This document shows positions 10,427 to 19,726 of a DNA stretch of 64,000 nt, piece by piece; within the stretch, counting starts at the first letter, position 1; each line of letters begins with the position of its first letter. This DNA is from Bacteroidota bacterium (lineage in GTDB: Bacteria > Bacteroidota > Bacteroidia > B-17B0 > Aurantibacillaceae), in assembly GCA_030692515.1 (NCBI GenBank), contig JAUXZS010000028.1, positions 248,001 through 312,000 of the forward strand. Direction: 5' to 3'. The position numbers were made by a program, and so were the translations under genes. The notes under the pieces are model-generated. The model saw nothing but the letters and a program-made list of their open reading frames with translations, made no database searches and was not told where the DNA came from.

Positions 10427-10924
10427 ATGCATATAAATTTTGTAAGCGTTTTAGTAGCTGCTCTAATTCCAATGGCATTAGGTTTTGTTTGGTATAACTC
10501 AAAAGTTTTTGGCACTGCATGGATGGCCGCGAGTGGCATGACGCCAGAAAAAGCAAAAGCTGTAAATATGCGTGTAATGTTTGGTTTAAGTTTTGTGCTA
10601 GCCTTTATGCTTGCTTTTGGCTTACAGTTTATGGTAATTCATCAGTTTCACGTTAATTCTTTATTTTACATGCAACCAATTGACGACGCAACAACAGAAG
10701 CAGGTGCTTTATACAAAACTATTATGGACCAATATGGAACAAGCTTTAGAACATTTAAACATGGTGCTTTACATGGAACAATAGGAGGCTTTTTTATAGC
10801 ATTACCAATTTTAGGAACAAACGCCCTATTCGAAGGTAAAGGCTTTAAATATATTGCCATTAATTGTGGTTATTGGATTATATGTCTGGGTTTAATGGGC
10901 GGCGTGCTAAGTGCGTTTGCTTAA
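10427..10924 (+). CDS. DUF1761 domain-containing membrane protein
   Basis: The 165 residues contain four hydrophobic segments: the N-terminus, about 50-75, about 115-135 and 145-165. The opening VLVAALIPMALGFVWYNSKVFGTAWMAASGM is the DUF1761 hallmark (GFxWYxxxxFGxxWM). It is an inner-membrane protein of unknown function. The gene is divergent from the DUF502 gene and has its own promoter-like box. Confidence 0.85.
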   Translation: MHINFVSVLVAALIPMALGFVWYNSKVFGTAWMAASGMTPEKAKAVNMRVMFGLSFVLAFMLAFGLQFMVIHQFHVNSLFYMQPIDDATTEAGALYKTIMDQYGTSFRTFKHGALHGTIGGFFIALPILGTNALFEGKGFKYIAINCGYWIICLGLMGGVLSAFA

Positions 10925-10963
10925 ACACACTTTAAAAATGAGGCTTAGATGCCCTAAACACAA

Positions 10964-11686
10964 ATGAAAAAAATACTATTCATAATTCCTCTTTTGGTTT
11001 TGATTTCGTGTAGTGTTCAGAAAAGAAAATATCAAAAGGGCTTTTATGTAAGTAATCCTATACATCATTTGAATTCTCAAAATACAACTTCAAATAATTC
11101 AAAAAAAGAAATTGAAAATAGTGAATTAACTGCTTCTATTGATAAGGAAACAATTTCTTTATTGAAAATTATTTCCCCTGCAATAATTCAACCAAATGAT
11201 TCGCTTTGTGATATTATTACTTTAAAAAATGGCGACGAAGTAAAGGTGACTATTTTAGAACTTACACCAGCATTGGTAAAATATAAAAGATGTGGTGATG
11301 CAGAAAGTCCATTATATATTGCCAAAAAAGCGGATGTATTTAAAATAAAATATGCTAATGGAACATTTGAAGTTTTTAATAATGAAGAGGTTAAAAAGCC
11401 AATCCCAAACAATAATCAAAATAATTCAAGAAACGATTACAAAGGAACTCTAAAAACACACCCCTTGGCAATATGGGCTTTTGTATATTCAATTGTGGGG
11501 CTGATACCTTTTTTAGGGCTATTCACATCCATAAGGGCAATATTTTACGGTGCAAGAGCGTTAAAGATAATTAGAGACAACCCAACTGAATACAAAGGAG
11601 ATTTATTAGCCACTGCTGCAATTGTAATAGGGATAATTGGTTTAGTTTTATTATTACTTATTCTTTTTGCTTTACTTGTTGCGTAA
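10964..11686 (+). CDS. Lipoprotein with DUF4190-like C-terminus, paralog 1
   Basis: The 240-residue protein begins with a lipobox signal (LLVLISC, Cys16) followed by SVQKRKYQKGFYVS, a short motif seen at the mature N-terminus of many Bacteroidota lipoproteins. A middle segment (DIITLKNGDEVKVTILELTPALVKYKRC, about 83-140) resembles the small beta domain found in this phylum's surface proteins. The C-terminus carries two hydrophobic helices (about 168-190 and 215-240) like DUF4190. The gene following 11 bp after its stop is a clear paralog. Function unknown. Confidence 0.8.
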   Translation: MKKILFIIPLLVLISCSVQKRKYQKGFYVSNPIHHLNSQNTTSNNSKKEIENSELTASIDKETISLLKIISPAIIQPNDSLCDIITLKNGDEVKVTILELTPALVKYKRCGDAESPLYIAKKADVFKIKYANGTFEVFNNEEVKKPIPNNNQNNSRNDYKGTLKTHPLAIWAFVYSIVGLIPFLGLFTSIRAIFYGARALKIIRDNPTEYKGDLLATAAIVIGIIGLVLLLLILFALLVA

Positions 11687-11697
11687 TACTTTAAAAA

Positions 11698-12474
11698 ATG
11701 AAAAAACTATTATTTATACTTCCGTTAATCATTTTAATTTCGTGTAGCGTTCAAAAACGAAAATACCAGAAAGGTTTTTATGTAAGTAGTAATACATCAA
11801 AAACTCACTCTAAAAAAGATAATTCTAAAAGTTTAAAAAACGATTTTAACTCTGAAAAGCTTGTTCAAAAAACTTATTCTTTACCAATCGAAGAGAGAAT
11901 AGAATTAGAAGCATCAGTAAGTAAAAACTTTAGTGAAATAAATAGTTTGAAGAAAACCTCATTTTTTTTTAGAGCGACAGATTCTTGTGATATTATTACA
12001 CTAAGAAATGGTGATGAAGTTAGCGCAAAGGTTCTAGAGATAACAAGCATTGAAATAAAGTACAAAAGATGCAATCTTTCAGATGGTCCACTTTATATAG
12101 TAAAAAAATCAGACGTCTTCATGATTAAATACACTAACGGTACAAAAGATGTTTTTAAATCTGAGCCCATAACTACTAATCAAGAACAAAACAATTACCC
12201 TCAAGCTAAAAAAAATACCGGACCTAAAAAAATGCATTCATTAGCAATTATAGCTTTTGTTTTAAGCATATTGGGAATATTCCCTTTCTTTGGCCTTGGC
12301 AGTCTTTTAGCAATTATTTTTGCTGGAATGGCCTTGAGGGGCATTAAAGAAAATCCAGACGTATACGAAGGCGAACAATTAGCTAGAGCAGCGAGAACAA
12401 TTGGAATTGTAGTCTTATCAATAATAGGTTTTCTTCTATTATTTACTTTATTGATAGTGCTTATGGGAATTTAA
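11698..12474 (+). CDS. Lipoprotein with DUF4190-like C-terminus, paralog 2
   Basis: The 258 residues share the lipobox (LIILISC), the SVQKRKYQKGFYVS stretch, the DIITLRNGDEVSAKVLEI middle domain and the paired C-terminal helices with the gene 11 bp upstream. The linker after the signal differs in length and sequence. The two arose by tandem duplication and are probably co-transcribed. The gene ends 7 bp from the convergent gene on the other strand. Function unknown. Confidence 0.8.
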   Translation: MKKLLFILPLIILISCSVQKRKYQKGFYVSSNTSKTHSKKDNSKSLKNDFNSEKLVQKTYSLPIEERIELEASVSKNFSEINSLKKTSFFFRATDSCDIITLRNGDEVSAKVLEITSIEIKYKRCNLSDGPLYIVKKSDVFMIKYTNGTKDVFKSEPITTNQEQNNYPQAKKNTGPKKMHSLAIIAFVLSILGIFPFFGLGSLLAIIFAGMALRGIKENPDVYEGEQLARAARTIGIVVLSIIGFLLLFTLLIVLMGI

Positions 12475-12481
12475 TTTTAGG

Positions 12482-13756
12482 CTAATCTTTTATAAAATAA
12501 TAGATATCATCATCCTGCAAATTATTTTTTCTATTGCTACTAAAATAACCAGCCTTACCACCTTTTAAAATATAAATTCCGTAATCATCAAATTGACTAT
12601 TAATTGGAGCGCCAGCATTTTTAGCAGTAAAAAAAGTGCCATCTTCTTTGTTTGGTTCAGCATAAAAAACATCCAACCCACCTAAACCCGGTCTCGAATC
12701 GCTGGCGAAAAACAATATTCCCTCATCACTTATTGAAGGATAAACTTCATCACCAGGGGTATTAACAGATGGTCCTAAATTTTTTGGGGTTCCCCAAGTG
12801 CCATTCATCCATTCACAAACAAAAATATCTTTTCCACCTAAAGTACCAGGCATATCACTTACAAAAAAAAGTCGTAATCCATCCTTACTAACGTATGGAT
12901 GCATACAATCATAATCAGCAGAATTATAAGCGAAATCAGAAATCATTTCTCTTTTCTCCGAATTCGGATTTCCGTTAAAAAGTTGATATCTATAAAACTT
13001 ATTTTTATTAGTTGTTTTCATTTTTTTAGAAGATATAGAGCGGCAGAAATACATAGTTGTTTCATCAGCAGAAATGCTTACTTGCCCGCTTATTCCTTTG
13101 TTATTGATTTGTTTTGCATAAGGTCTTACATCAGAAAAAATTGTTTCGTCTTTTCTTGTTGCAACATTTATCTTATTTTTATTATCACCATAATTGGCAA
13201 CAAAATTTCTACTAGTTTTATTTTTTTCAGAAATAAAAATTAATTTATCGTTTATTAAAATAGGACAAAACTCAGTTTCTGTAGTGTTTATTCCATTAAC
13301 TGCTATTACTCTACATCCCGCCGAATCCATATAAAACTGATCATAATTGGTATAGGCCATCCCCCATGCTGCCGCCACTTTATCGGAACTATTTCTTAAA
13401 AAATTAATCATCATTTTAGCATCTTTAACTCTGTAGTTTGCTAAAAGACATTTAGCATAATCTAAACGATCGGCATCTGTTACCTTACTACTTTCTATAA
13501 CATTTGGCCAATGATCAATTGCTAAAGATGGCATATTTGTTTTTTTATAACAAATAGCCGCCTGACGAGATGCATAATAATCTTTAGGAAAAGATTTTAA
13601 ATATTTTTCGTAGCCCTTAGCTGCACTTTTATACTCATGCTTAATAAAAAGTTTGTCTGCTTTAATTAAAGTACGATTTATGGTTTGCGTGAAGCCTACT
13701 GTTTCAAATCCGAAAAATAAAACAAGAACTAAAAATATTTTTTTTATCATATACAA
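12482..13756 (-). CDS. Secreted TPR / PD40 beta-propeller protein
   Basis: The 424-residue protein has a signal peptide (MIKKIFLVLVLFFGFETVGFTQ; the third codon is an alternative ATG). A short TPR segment (about 25-130) precedes WD40-like PD40 repeats, seen as VSKDGLRLFFVSDMPGTLGGKDIF and ISDEGILFFASDSRPGLGGLDVFYAE. This layout is common in Bacteroidota periplasmic proteins related to the T9SS-associated PD40/OmpA family, but the OmpA peptidoglycan-binding domain is missing here. It probably binds cell-wall or protein partners. It is 6 bp downstream of a T9SS cargo gene, so the two may be transcribed together. Confidence 0.8.
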   Translation of the reverse strand: MYMIKKIFLVLVLFFGFETVGFTQTINRTLIKADKLFIKHEYKSAAKGYEKYLKSFPKDYYASRQAAICYKKTNMPSLAIDHWPNVIESSKVTDADRLDYAKCLLANYRVKDAKMMINFLRNSSDKVAAAWGMAYTNYDQFYMDSAGCRVIAVNGINTTETEFCPILINDKLIFISEKNKTSRNFVANYGDNKNKINVATRKDETIFSDVRPYAKQINNKGISGQVSISADETTMYFCRSISSKKMKTTNKNKFYRYQLFNGNPNSEKREMISDFAYNSADYDCMHPYVSKDGLRLFFVSDMPGTLGGKDIFVCEWMNGTWGTPKNLGPSVNTPGDEVYPSISDEGILFFASDSRPGLGGLDVFYAEPNKEDGTFFTAKNAGAPINSQFDDYGIYILKGGKAGYFSSNRKNNLQDDDIYYFIKD

Positions 13757-13762
13757 AAGTAC

Positions 13763-15025
13763 TTAATCAATTTTAATAAATTGAAAATTTAAACTAGTTT
13801 GATTGTTATAGATCTTTAAACTATACAAGCCTGCATCCAATTCACGGGTATTAATAGTTTTATTAAACTCACTTTTTAAAACAAGTTGACCGAGTATATT
13901 TCTAATTTCAATATGTGCCGCAGAGTTATCAAAATTGGTTAATCCCTTTATATTTAAGTATTCTTTAACCGGATTTGGATAAATCAACGATAAGGTATTT
14001 TCACCATTTTTATTAATGCCAGTTGAATTTATTTGTAAAACTTTTAAAACAGAATCTTTTTTACAGGCATTATTAACCACATGAATTACGGTGTAGGTGC
14101 CAGCAGCTAAATAATTATGAATTGGGTTTGCTTGTGTGGAAGTTGATGCATCACCAAAATACCATTTGTTACTTATTAAAGGCGAATGAGATGTAAATTG
14201 GTAGTTTAATCCAGAAATATTATTGTAATTATAATCTGCCCAGGGCAAGTTTTTCCCAAGGTTCCAAACCGCTAAACTATCATTTACAACATTGTGAGCT
14301 ACTTGCTGCAAAAAAGAAGCCGTTGCAGAGTTAACTGAGGAAATAAAAGTATTAGACAAAACACTTTTTTGAAAAAGAACTTCATAAAAAACACAAGCCG
14401 CCAAATAAGAACCCTCTATAGAAGGATGGCTTTCATCTAACTGATACAACTCTAAATTTGAATTTAATGCAATCGACTGGCGAAAAGCTTCACCAACAGG
14501 AGACATGATTGCGCTTGTCGTATCGGCAAATTTTTTATATGCCAATTTTAATCTGTCTTGCATACCCAAATAAGTACAAACAGGTGGGTAAGTTGCACAA
14601 TTACTTGCGTCACCATTCTTTCGTCCCCAGGTTTCAAAAAACACAGTGTTTGTACAAGCGTTATTTGCTTTTATTAAACTATCTAATTTAAGAGCATATG
14701 GTAAAGTTTGACTAAAAACCTGAGGCGTAGAAAAAGAAGGTTCTTGACTTTGTGCCTGAACAATAACGTAGTCCCAGGAGGATGAGTTTATTTTAGCCTT
14801 ACTTGTTAGATCGTTAAAATGATTATTAAGTGTGTAACCGCCAGGCGTATTACTGTCATAAACTAAGGTATCGCCATTTGCTATTCCTAAGTTATAAATA
14901 ATAGAAGGAAGGTTATTTACAGCAGTATAACTATTACCCAAAAATAACGCAGTAATCTTTTTATTAATACTCTGCGAACAAATGCTAAATGGTAAAAACC
15001 CAAGAAATAATAAAATTTTATTCAT
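13763..15025 (-). CDS. SGNH-hydrolase-like protein with PKD and T9SS sorting domain
   Basis: The 420 residues begin with a signal peptide (to about residue 18). The next 230 residues look like an SGNH/GDSL-type hydrolase: block I LGNSYT with nucleophile Ser32, VIVQAQSQEP, and the C-terminal DESHPS with Asp197 and His200. A PKD domain follows (about 260-330, with the KWYFGDASTSTQANPIHNY pattern). The last 75 residues are a type A T9SS sorting domain (LSLIYPNPVKEYLNIKGL ... LDAGLYSLKI). It is therefore secreted to the cell surface and is probably an esterase acting on a carbohydrate or ester. The substrate is unknown. Confidence 0.82.
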   Translation of the reverse strand: MNKILLFLGFLPFSICSQSINKKITALFLGNSYTAVNNLPSIIYNLGIANGDTLVYDSNTPGGYTLNNHFNDLTSKAKINSSSWDYVIVQAQSQEPSFSTPQVFSQTLPYALKLDSLIKANNACTNTVFFETWGRKNGDASNCATYPPVCTYLGMQDRLKLAYKKFADTTSAIMSPVGEAFRQSIALNSNLELYQLDESHPSIEGSYLAACVFYEVLFQKSVLSNTFISSVNSATASFLQQVAHNVVNDSLAVWNLGKNLPWADYNYNNISGLNYQFTSHSPLISNKWYFGDASTSTQANPIHNYLAAGTYTVIHVVNNACKKDSVLKVLQINSTGINKNGENTLSLIYPNPVKEYLNIKGLTNFDNSAAHIEIRNILGQLVLKSEFNKTINTRELDAGLYSLKIYNNQTSLNFQFIKID

Positions 15026-15139
15026 GTATTAAATTTATAAAAAAATTGGTTTGAAAACAGAATATTAAATCAATAGTTTTTCAAAACAAACATTACTATT
15101 TAATACACAAATAATGTATTGTAATTTCATAGTTATTAA

Positions 15140-16852
15140 TTAAAACTTTGCTCTTGCCTTTTTTAGGGTTCTTTCTGTATCTACATTTCTATTTTTAGGA
15201 TATTTTATTGAATAGGTATAAATAACTTTCTGAGATTCTCCGGGCGGAATTAAAAATTTCCAACTCACTTTTCCATCATCTTTATTTACCATGCCTTTTG
15301 ATAATTCAATTGCATCAACAAAAATTTCGCTGTTTTGAGAAATTGGTAGCTGATCCTCTAAATCAATGTTTACAGCTGTTTTGCGATTATTCTTTATAAT
15401 CATTTCATATGAGTAAACAATTTTACGACTACTGCCCATTGTTCTGTCCCTGTTAAAATCTTTAATTTTTGTGCGTGTAACAATCACTTTACTATCTCTA
15501 CCAAATGATAAATCTAAAGTATCATTTACACTTCTAGGATTAACATAAGATTGACCTACAAAAGTACCTCCAAAATAAACATTTGCGGGTCCTTCAATTA
15601 AATCTAAATCTTCCCAACCAGTAATTCTTGCCAGTAAAAAAGCATCTTTTTCAACTTTAGGAATTGAAAAATGTTTAAATGTTGCATCCAAACTATAAGT
15701 TGTAACTTCAACAATATAAGGCTTTGCGTCTGAAGGAATTGTATAAGCTTTTTTAATTTCGAACTCAGCACTTAATTCAGAAACCTGCACCTCCTCATAA
15801 ATAACTTTATTAGCTTCTTCCCGTTTACCTTTTGATTTATAATCATTAAACGATTTTTGCTCTTTTTCGCTTAATTGAATTCTACTGCCATATTGATTTT
15901 CTAAATTATCACTATTAATTTGCGATTGTTGGTATGCCATTGCCGGAGCGTTTTTTGAATAACCACTTACATTGTTGTTATTATAAACATCCATATTAAA
16001 ATTCAAAAACCATGGTGCAATAGCAGGTTTAGATGCGTTTCTTGTTGGGTCCGACGTTGACAGTTTTAATTTTACATCCGACCAATTAATACCGGTATTA
16101 TTAAAAGCTCTTGCCCGGTAAACTAAAGTAATTGGTTTACCAATGTCTTCGGCTTTAAGTTCGTAGTATGGCGCCCAACCCGCATCAGAAACAACATATT
16201 TTAAATCTATATTAGTTGCAAATTTTGTATCACACTGTAATAGAATAATAATTTCACCGGTTGGTTTGTTTTCTTGAGCATTTAATTCATTTAGTTCTCC
16301 CTGTATTCTGTTATTTAAGACATAGCTCTCATTTATTTTTGTGTCCAATTTTAAAATTTCTGTGTTAATTTCTTTAATTCTTGAGCGATAAAAATCCGCA
16401 GCTAATTTTAATTCTGAAATAGCAACGCCTTTATCTTGGCCGCCAATGCTATTGTTTTTGGCAAGTAATTCTTTTTCTTTATCGTAGGCTTCTTTATCAT
16501 AAACCAATTGCTGTGTTTTATATTTGTTTTCTTTAAGGGAATCTCTTAATTGTTTTATTTTTAGACTTTCGGCATTAAGACTTAAAAAATTTAATTTTTC
16601 AGAAACACTCAAAACACTAACGCCTGCACCAACATTTACTTGTATGCTTTTTGGGATTAATTTAGGCGATAAGTTAGTGAAAACAATGGAGGTAATACCT
16701 GGATTTAGATTGACAGATTTTTGTTGATTAACTTCGGCGCCATCTAAATAAAGTGTTACGGCTTTAACAGGAGTTTCAATTCTTTGCTCTTGGTTTTGCG
16801 CTTGTGAAAAGCCAAAAAAAGGAATAATTAGTAAATAAAAAATGTATTTCAT
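15140..16852 (-). CDS. DUF4139/DUF4140 (MuiA-like) secreted protein
   Basis: The 570 residues have a signal peptide (to about residue 20). An N-terminal DUF4140 domain (VKAVTLYLDGAEVNQQKSVNL, about 28-130) is followed by a coiled-coil stretch and a C-terminal DUF4139 domain (about 215-565, including DLKYVVSDAGWAPYYELKA and LKLSTSDP). This combination is annotated as mucoidy-inhibitor MuiA family, but a biochemical role is not known. It is periplasmic or surface associated. A 114-bp gap separates it from the T9SS cargo gene downstream. Confidence 0.85.
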   Translation of the reverse strand: MKYIFYLLIIPFFGFSQAQNQEQRIETPVKAVTLYLDGAEVNQQKSVNLNPGITSIVFTNLSPKLIPKSIQVNVGAGVSVLSVSEKLNFLSLNAESLKIKQLRDSLKENKYKTQQLVYDKEAYDKEKELLAKNNSIGGQDKGVAISELKLAADFYRSRIKEINTEILKLDTKINESYVLNNRIQGELNELNAQENKPTGEIIILLQCDTKFATNIDLKYVVSDAGWAPYYELKAEDIGKPITLVYRARAFNNTGINWSDVKLKLSTSDPTRNASKPAIAPWFLNFNMDVYNNNNVSGYSKNAPAMAYQQSQINSDNLENQYGSRIQLSEKEQKSFNDYKSKGKREEANKVIYEEVQVSELSAEFEIKKAYTIPSDAKPYIVEVTTYSLDATFKHFSIPKVEKDAFLLARITGWEDLDLIEGPANVYFGGTFVGQSYVNPRSVNDTLDLSFGRDSKVIVTRTKIKDFNRDRTMGSSRKIVYSYEMIIKNNRKTAVNIDLEDQLPISQNSEIFVDAIELSKGMVNKDDGKVSWKFLIPPGESQKVIYTYSIKYPKNRNVDTERTLKKARAKF

Positions 16853-16934
16853 GGTTATTTAATTTATATCTAAAATAGTATAAAAAAATTACTGGATATT
16901 ATTATGTTATTCACAGATTTCACAAAAAACATAA

Positions 16935-16966
16935 AAAAACACTAATCAAATTTGATTAGTGTTTTT
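16935..16966 (-). terminator. Terminator hairpin after the 199-residue gene
   Basis: A perfect 32-bp palindrome (16-bp arms beginning AAAAACACTAATC) with A- and T-runs at the ends lies 46 bp past the stop of the minus-strand gene at 17012. Confidence 0.7.
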
Positions 16967-17011
16967 AACCTAATAAAAAACTAGTAATTTAATAATTAAA
17001 CAAGTCGTTTA

Positions 17012-17611
17012 TTAGTATGATGTAGTAGTGTAGTTTTTGTTGTATTCATTTACTGCGCTAATCACACTTTTTTCATCAAAATTAAATTTATCCAATTCGT
17101 TCCATATTTGTGGCTGCTCTTTCATAAAGGGCTTTAAATTTTTCTTATAAAATTTATAAGTAATTTTTTTGGGAGATTGCGTTCCTTTATCAGAATTATT
17201 TTCTCCAGAGTCTTCGATAAAAAAATAAGATTCGCTTTCAATGTCTTTATTTGTATTATCATTAAATCGATATTCATAAAAATTAAGTCTACCAGTTGCA
17301 AGTCGTTCAACAAAAATTTTCTTATCATCATAGTTTATCATAACAAAATGTCTGTTATCAAAGCCATAAGCTTTGGTTTTTTGAGCTAACATGAGTTTTG
17401 CCTTTCTAGTATTTTTCTTTTGAAAGCCAAACTGCTTATAAAAATCAGTTTTGTTTGGTGGATTAATTTGAACTTGGCCCTTAATTGTATCACCTCTAAA
17501 ATTAATATAATAACCATTAGTTAAAATGGGCGCCATTGTTGGAGCTTTAGAATACTGAGCAGTTAATGAAAATGTAATAGCAAATAGGTAAAGTAAAATA
17601 ATTTTTTTCAT
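17012..17611 (-). CDS. Secreted protein of unknown function
   Basis: The 199-residue protein has a signal peptide (MKKIILLYLFAITFSLTAQ). It contains the segment GYYINFRGDTIKGQVQI, a short motif seen in uncharacterised Bacteroidota envelope proteins (a G-D-T-I-K-G-x-V strand), and a Lys/Asn-rich C-terminus. No catalytic motif is visible. It is flanked by a terminator and a gene-free stretch, so it is probably monocistronic. Confidence 0.7.
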   Translation of the reverse strand: MKKIILLYLFAITFSLTAQYSKAPTMAPILTNGYYINFRGDTIKGQVQINPPNKTDFYKQFGFQKKNTRKAKLMLAQKTKAYGFDNRHFVMINYDDKKIFVERLATGRLNFYEYRFNDNTNKDIESESYFFIEDSGENNSDKGTQSPKKITYKFYKKNLKPFMKEQPQIWNELDKFNFDEKSVISAVNEYNKNYTTTSY

Positions 17612-17915
17612 AGATTTAGTTTTTGTTTTGCTAAAGGTATTTATAGCAAATGGTTTATTAACTAATCTCTTAGTTTATAGAGATCTTCTTATCGTCTTCA
17701 AGTTACATCAAACTTTTAAATATAAGGTTGACATAAATCAATTCTGGGGTAAAATATTAATTGACAAATATCAATGAATTAAATCCAACTATTATTTAAC
17801 TTGCACCAATTAGATATTGAAAATTACACCGATACTATTTTCTTATAAATTCATTGAGCCCTTTCGGAATTATCTCATTTAAATAAGGCTCTGTTATTAA
17901 AACTGATAAAAGATT
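17612..17915. other. Gene-free divergent intergenic region
   Basis: The 304 bp between two divergent genes is AT-rich. No exact TAnnTTTG box was found close to either start, and no coding frame of note is present. Confidence 0.5.
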
Positions 17916-18422
17916 ATGAAACACAAAATCATCTCGAAACTATTTATTGCAACGGCTATTCTATTTATTTCTTTAAGTTTTACTTATATCCATAACGAAC
18001 CCGACCCTCTTCATAAAAGAACATTTAATACCAGTTTATCTGAAACAAAAAATGGTGTAGTTGCCAAAAAAGTTATTTCAGATAAATTATATTTTAAAAA
18101 TGGAAAGCTTTACAGTGATTTTTTATATGAAAAATTTGGTTACAGATACATTAGCTATCGTATTAATAAAGATACAATTTATACCGACTTTACTAATACC
18201 GAAATAAGGCAATTGGAAGTTGAGGCTGTATTAACTGATGACAACAATCAAAGTATTTTTTTGAATTTTACTACATCGGAATGGGATATTGATGGCGTTA
18301 TAAAAATCACCAAAAACGATAAACTAAAAAGATATTACGATTTTGCTGGGAGAGAAAAAGGTGGAAAACCTAAAAAGGAAAAGAAAAAAAACAATAATCC
18401 CGTATTTGAAATACATTCTTAA
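17916..18422 (+). CDS. Small secreted or membrane-anchored protein, unknown function
   Basis: The 168 residues start with a hydrophobic segment (about 6-24) that is a signal peptide or anchor. The soluble part is rich in beta-strand-like alternation (ISDKLYFKNGKLYSDFLYEKFGYRYISYRI). The C-terminus is a very basic Lys/Asn stretch (KGGKPKKEKKKNNN). No family is recognised. A terminator-like hairpin follows 36 bp after the stop. Confidence 0.65.
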   Translation: MKHKIISKLFIATAILFISLSFTYIHNEPDPLHKRTFNTSLSETKNGVVAKKVISDKLYFKNGKLYSDFLYEKFGYRYISYRINKDTIYTDFTNTEIRQLEVEAVLTDDNNQSIFLNFTTSEWDIDGVIKITKNDKLKRYYDFAGREKGGKPKKEKKKNNNPVFEIHS

Positions 18423-18457
18423 TTGAAATCTATTTATTCGAAATTTTCAATTTTAAA

Positions 18458-18477
18458 AAATCTCAAATTGGAGATTT
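18458..18477 (+). terminator. Weak terminator-like hairpin
   Basis: AAATCTC and GAGATTT flank a 6-base loop 36 bp after the preceding stop. No long T-run follows, so the call is tentative. Confidence 0.4.
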
Positions 18478-18577
18478 ACAAATTCTTTAATAATCTTACA
18501 TCTGAAATAAGAATATTCTTCACGTAAAAATAATGAACTCTGCTTATTGTTACTTTGTTTAATAAAATAACAATAAA

Positions 18578-19213
18578 ATGAAAAAAATTAAAGTATCGAA
18601 TAAAAATAGTGGATTATTTACTAAAACTATTATTAGCCTATTTATTATAGTATTAAATACAAACTCTTTTCAGGCACAAAAATCAAATCAAAAAATCAAC
18701 GCCTCTGTTGGAATCGAAACTTTTTCGAGCGGAAACGGACATGGTGCATTTTTTTCACCTCAATTAAACTTAATTAAAGGCAAAAATACATTTAATGGCG
18801 GTCCGGTACTTCAAAAACGAAGCCAGTTAATGAATGGTTTTAAAGTTGGATATTCGCGTGAATTAACAATTGATTCAAGCGATGTTTCTGAACATGCTGA
18901 GAAAAATTTATTTCAACTTCATTTTTTTTCCTCTTTTCAGTATACAAAAAATTTGCCTTTATCCTATTCAACAGTTAAAAACGAAAAAATGATTTGGGGT
19001 GATAGTAAACCGGGCATAGAAAAAATAGTACTTACAACTTGTGAAATAAATATTGGCTTTGAACTTTATGTTAATATCACCAACCAAATAAGTTGGAAAA
19101 ATCAGATTGCAGCCTCTGCATATTATAATACTAATTATTCAACAAAATTAGAGCATCAAAAATTTGCACCTACCTTGTATTTGGGAACTGGCTTATGCTT
19201 TTTTCTTAAATAA
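18578..19213 (+). CDS. Putative small outer-membrane beta-barrel protein
   Basis: The 211-residue protein has an N-terminal signal segment (about 12-35, ending ...NSFQAQ). It then shows alternating hydrophobic patterns typical of barrel strands, for example INASVGIETFSSGNGHGAFFSPQLN and LYLGTGLCFFLK at the very end, which finishes on a hydrophobic/aromatic strand. Function unknown. The gene stands alone. Confidence 0.6.
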   Translation: MKKIKVSNKNSGLFTKTIISLFIIVLNTNSFQAQKSNQKINASVGIETFSSGNGHGAFFSPQLNLIKGKNTFNGGPVLQKRSQLMNGFKVGYSRELTIDSSDVSEHAEKNLFQLHFFSSFQYTKNLPLSYSTVKNEKMIWGDSKPGIEKIVLTTCEINIGFELYVNITNQISWKNQIAASAYYNTNYSTKLEHQKFAPTLYLGTGLCFFLK

Positions 19214-19267
19214 AATGCCTGCTAACTAATTTTAAGCTTGCAGTTTTTATAATTACTTAAATGTAAA

Positions 19268-19444
19268 CTAACTTTTAATTACCTCAATTAGGTCAACAAA
19301 TCTTGACTTTTTTATTTCAAGGCTTTTACTAAAGTTTAAAATGTTATTAATTACATTTTTTGAGGGTTCAGCAAACTCAGGAAGTTGATCCTTTTCTAAT
19401 TTTGTTGCTGTTGTAATAAGGTTGGAAGTAAATGTTGATGTCAT
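19268..19444 (-). CDS. Small hypothetical protein
   Basis: From the ATG at 19444 it encodes 58 residues; an in-frame TTG at 19450 would add two. The sequence is helical and polar (TATKLEKDQLPEFAEPSKNVINNILNFSKSLEIKKS). It has no signal peptide or known domain. It is downstream of rpsA on the same strand, beyond a terminator. Whether it is a real gene is uncertain. Confidence 0.4.
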   Translation of the reverse strand: MTSTFTSNLITTATKLEKDQLPEFAEPSKNVINNILNFSKSLEIKKSRFVDLIEVIKS

Positions 19445-19616
19445 AGGCAATAATTGATTGTTTTAGTGTTTTATTTAGTGTTGTATTAATAACGCTATAC
19501 AATTCAATTTATTGTGTTATAAAATATATGAAGGCCTCTTCAATCATAACTAAGAATTAGAGCTTATATAACCCTGGAAATACTATATAACGAGCACTGC
19601 AGATGGTGAAAAACCA

Positions 19617-19640
19617 AAAACCCACAACTAGTGTGGGTTT
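19617..19640 (-). terminator. Terminator downstream of rpsA
   Basis: The palindrome AAAACCCACA...TGTGGGTTT around a CTAG-containing centre lies about 90 bp past the rpsA stop. A second hairpin (AACTAAAAA...TTTTTAGTT, about 19656-19683) lies between, so termination may be bipartite. Confidence 0.65.
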
Positions 19641-19726
19641 CGTGGCTCTCAAAAAACTAAAAACCATGGCGTGATTTTTAGTTGCCCTAAAACGAACTCG
19701 TCGTTTGGGGAGTTTTATTAAACAGC

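Noticed and set aside
19464-19616. Possible small RNA between the 58-residue gene and the rpsA terminator
   Set aside because: Only weak AT-rich structure is visible and no promoter box was found.
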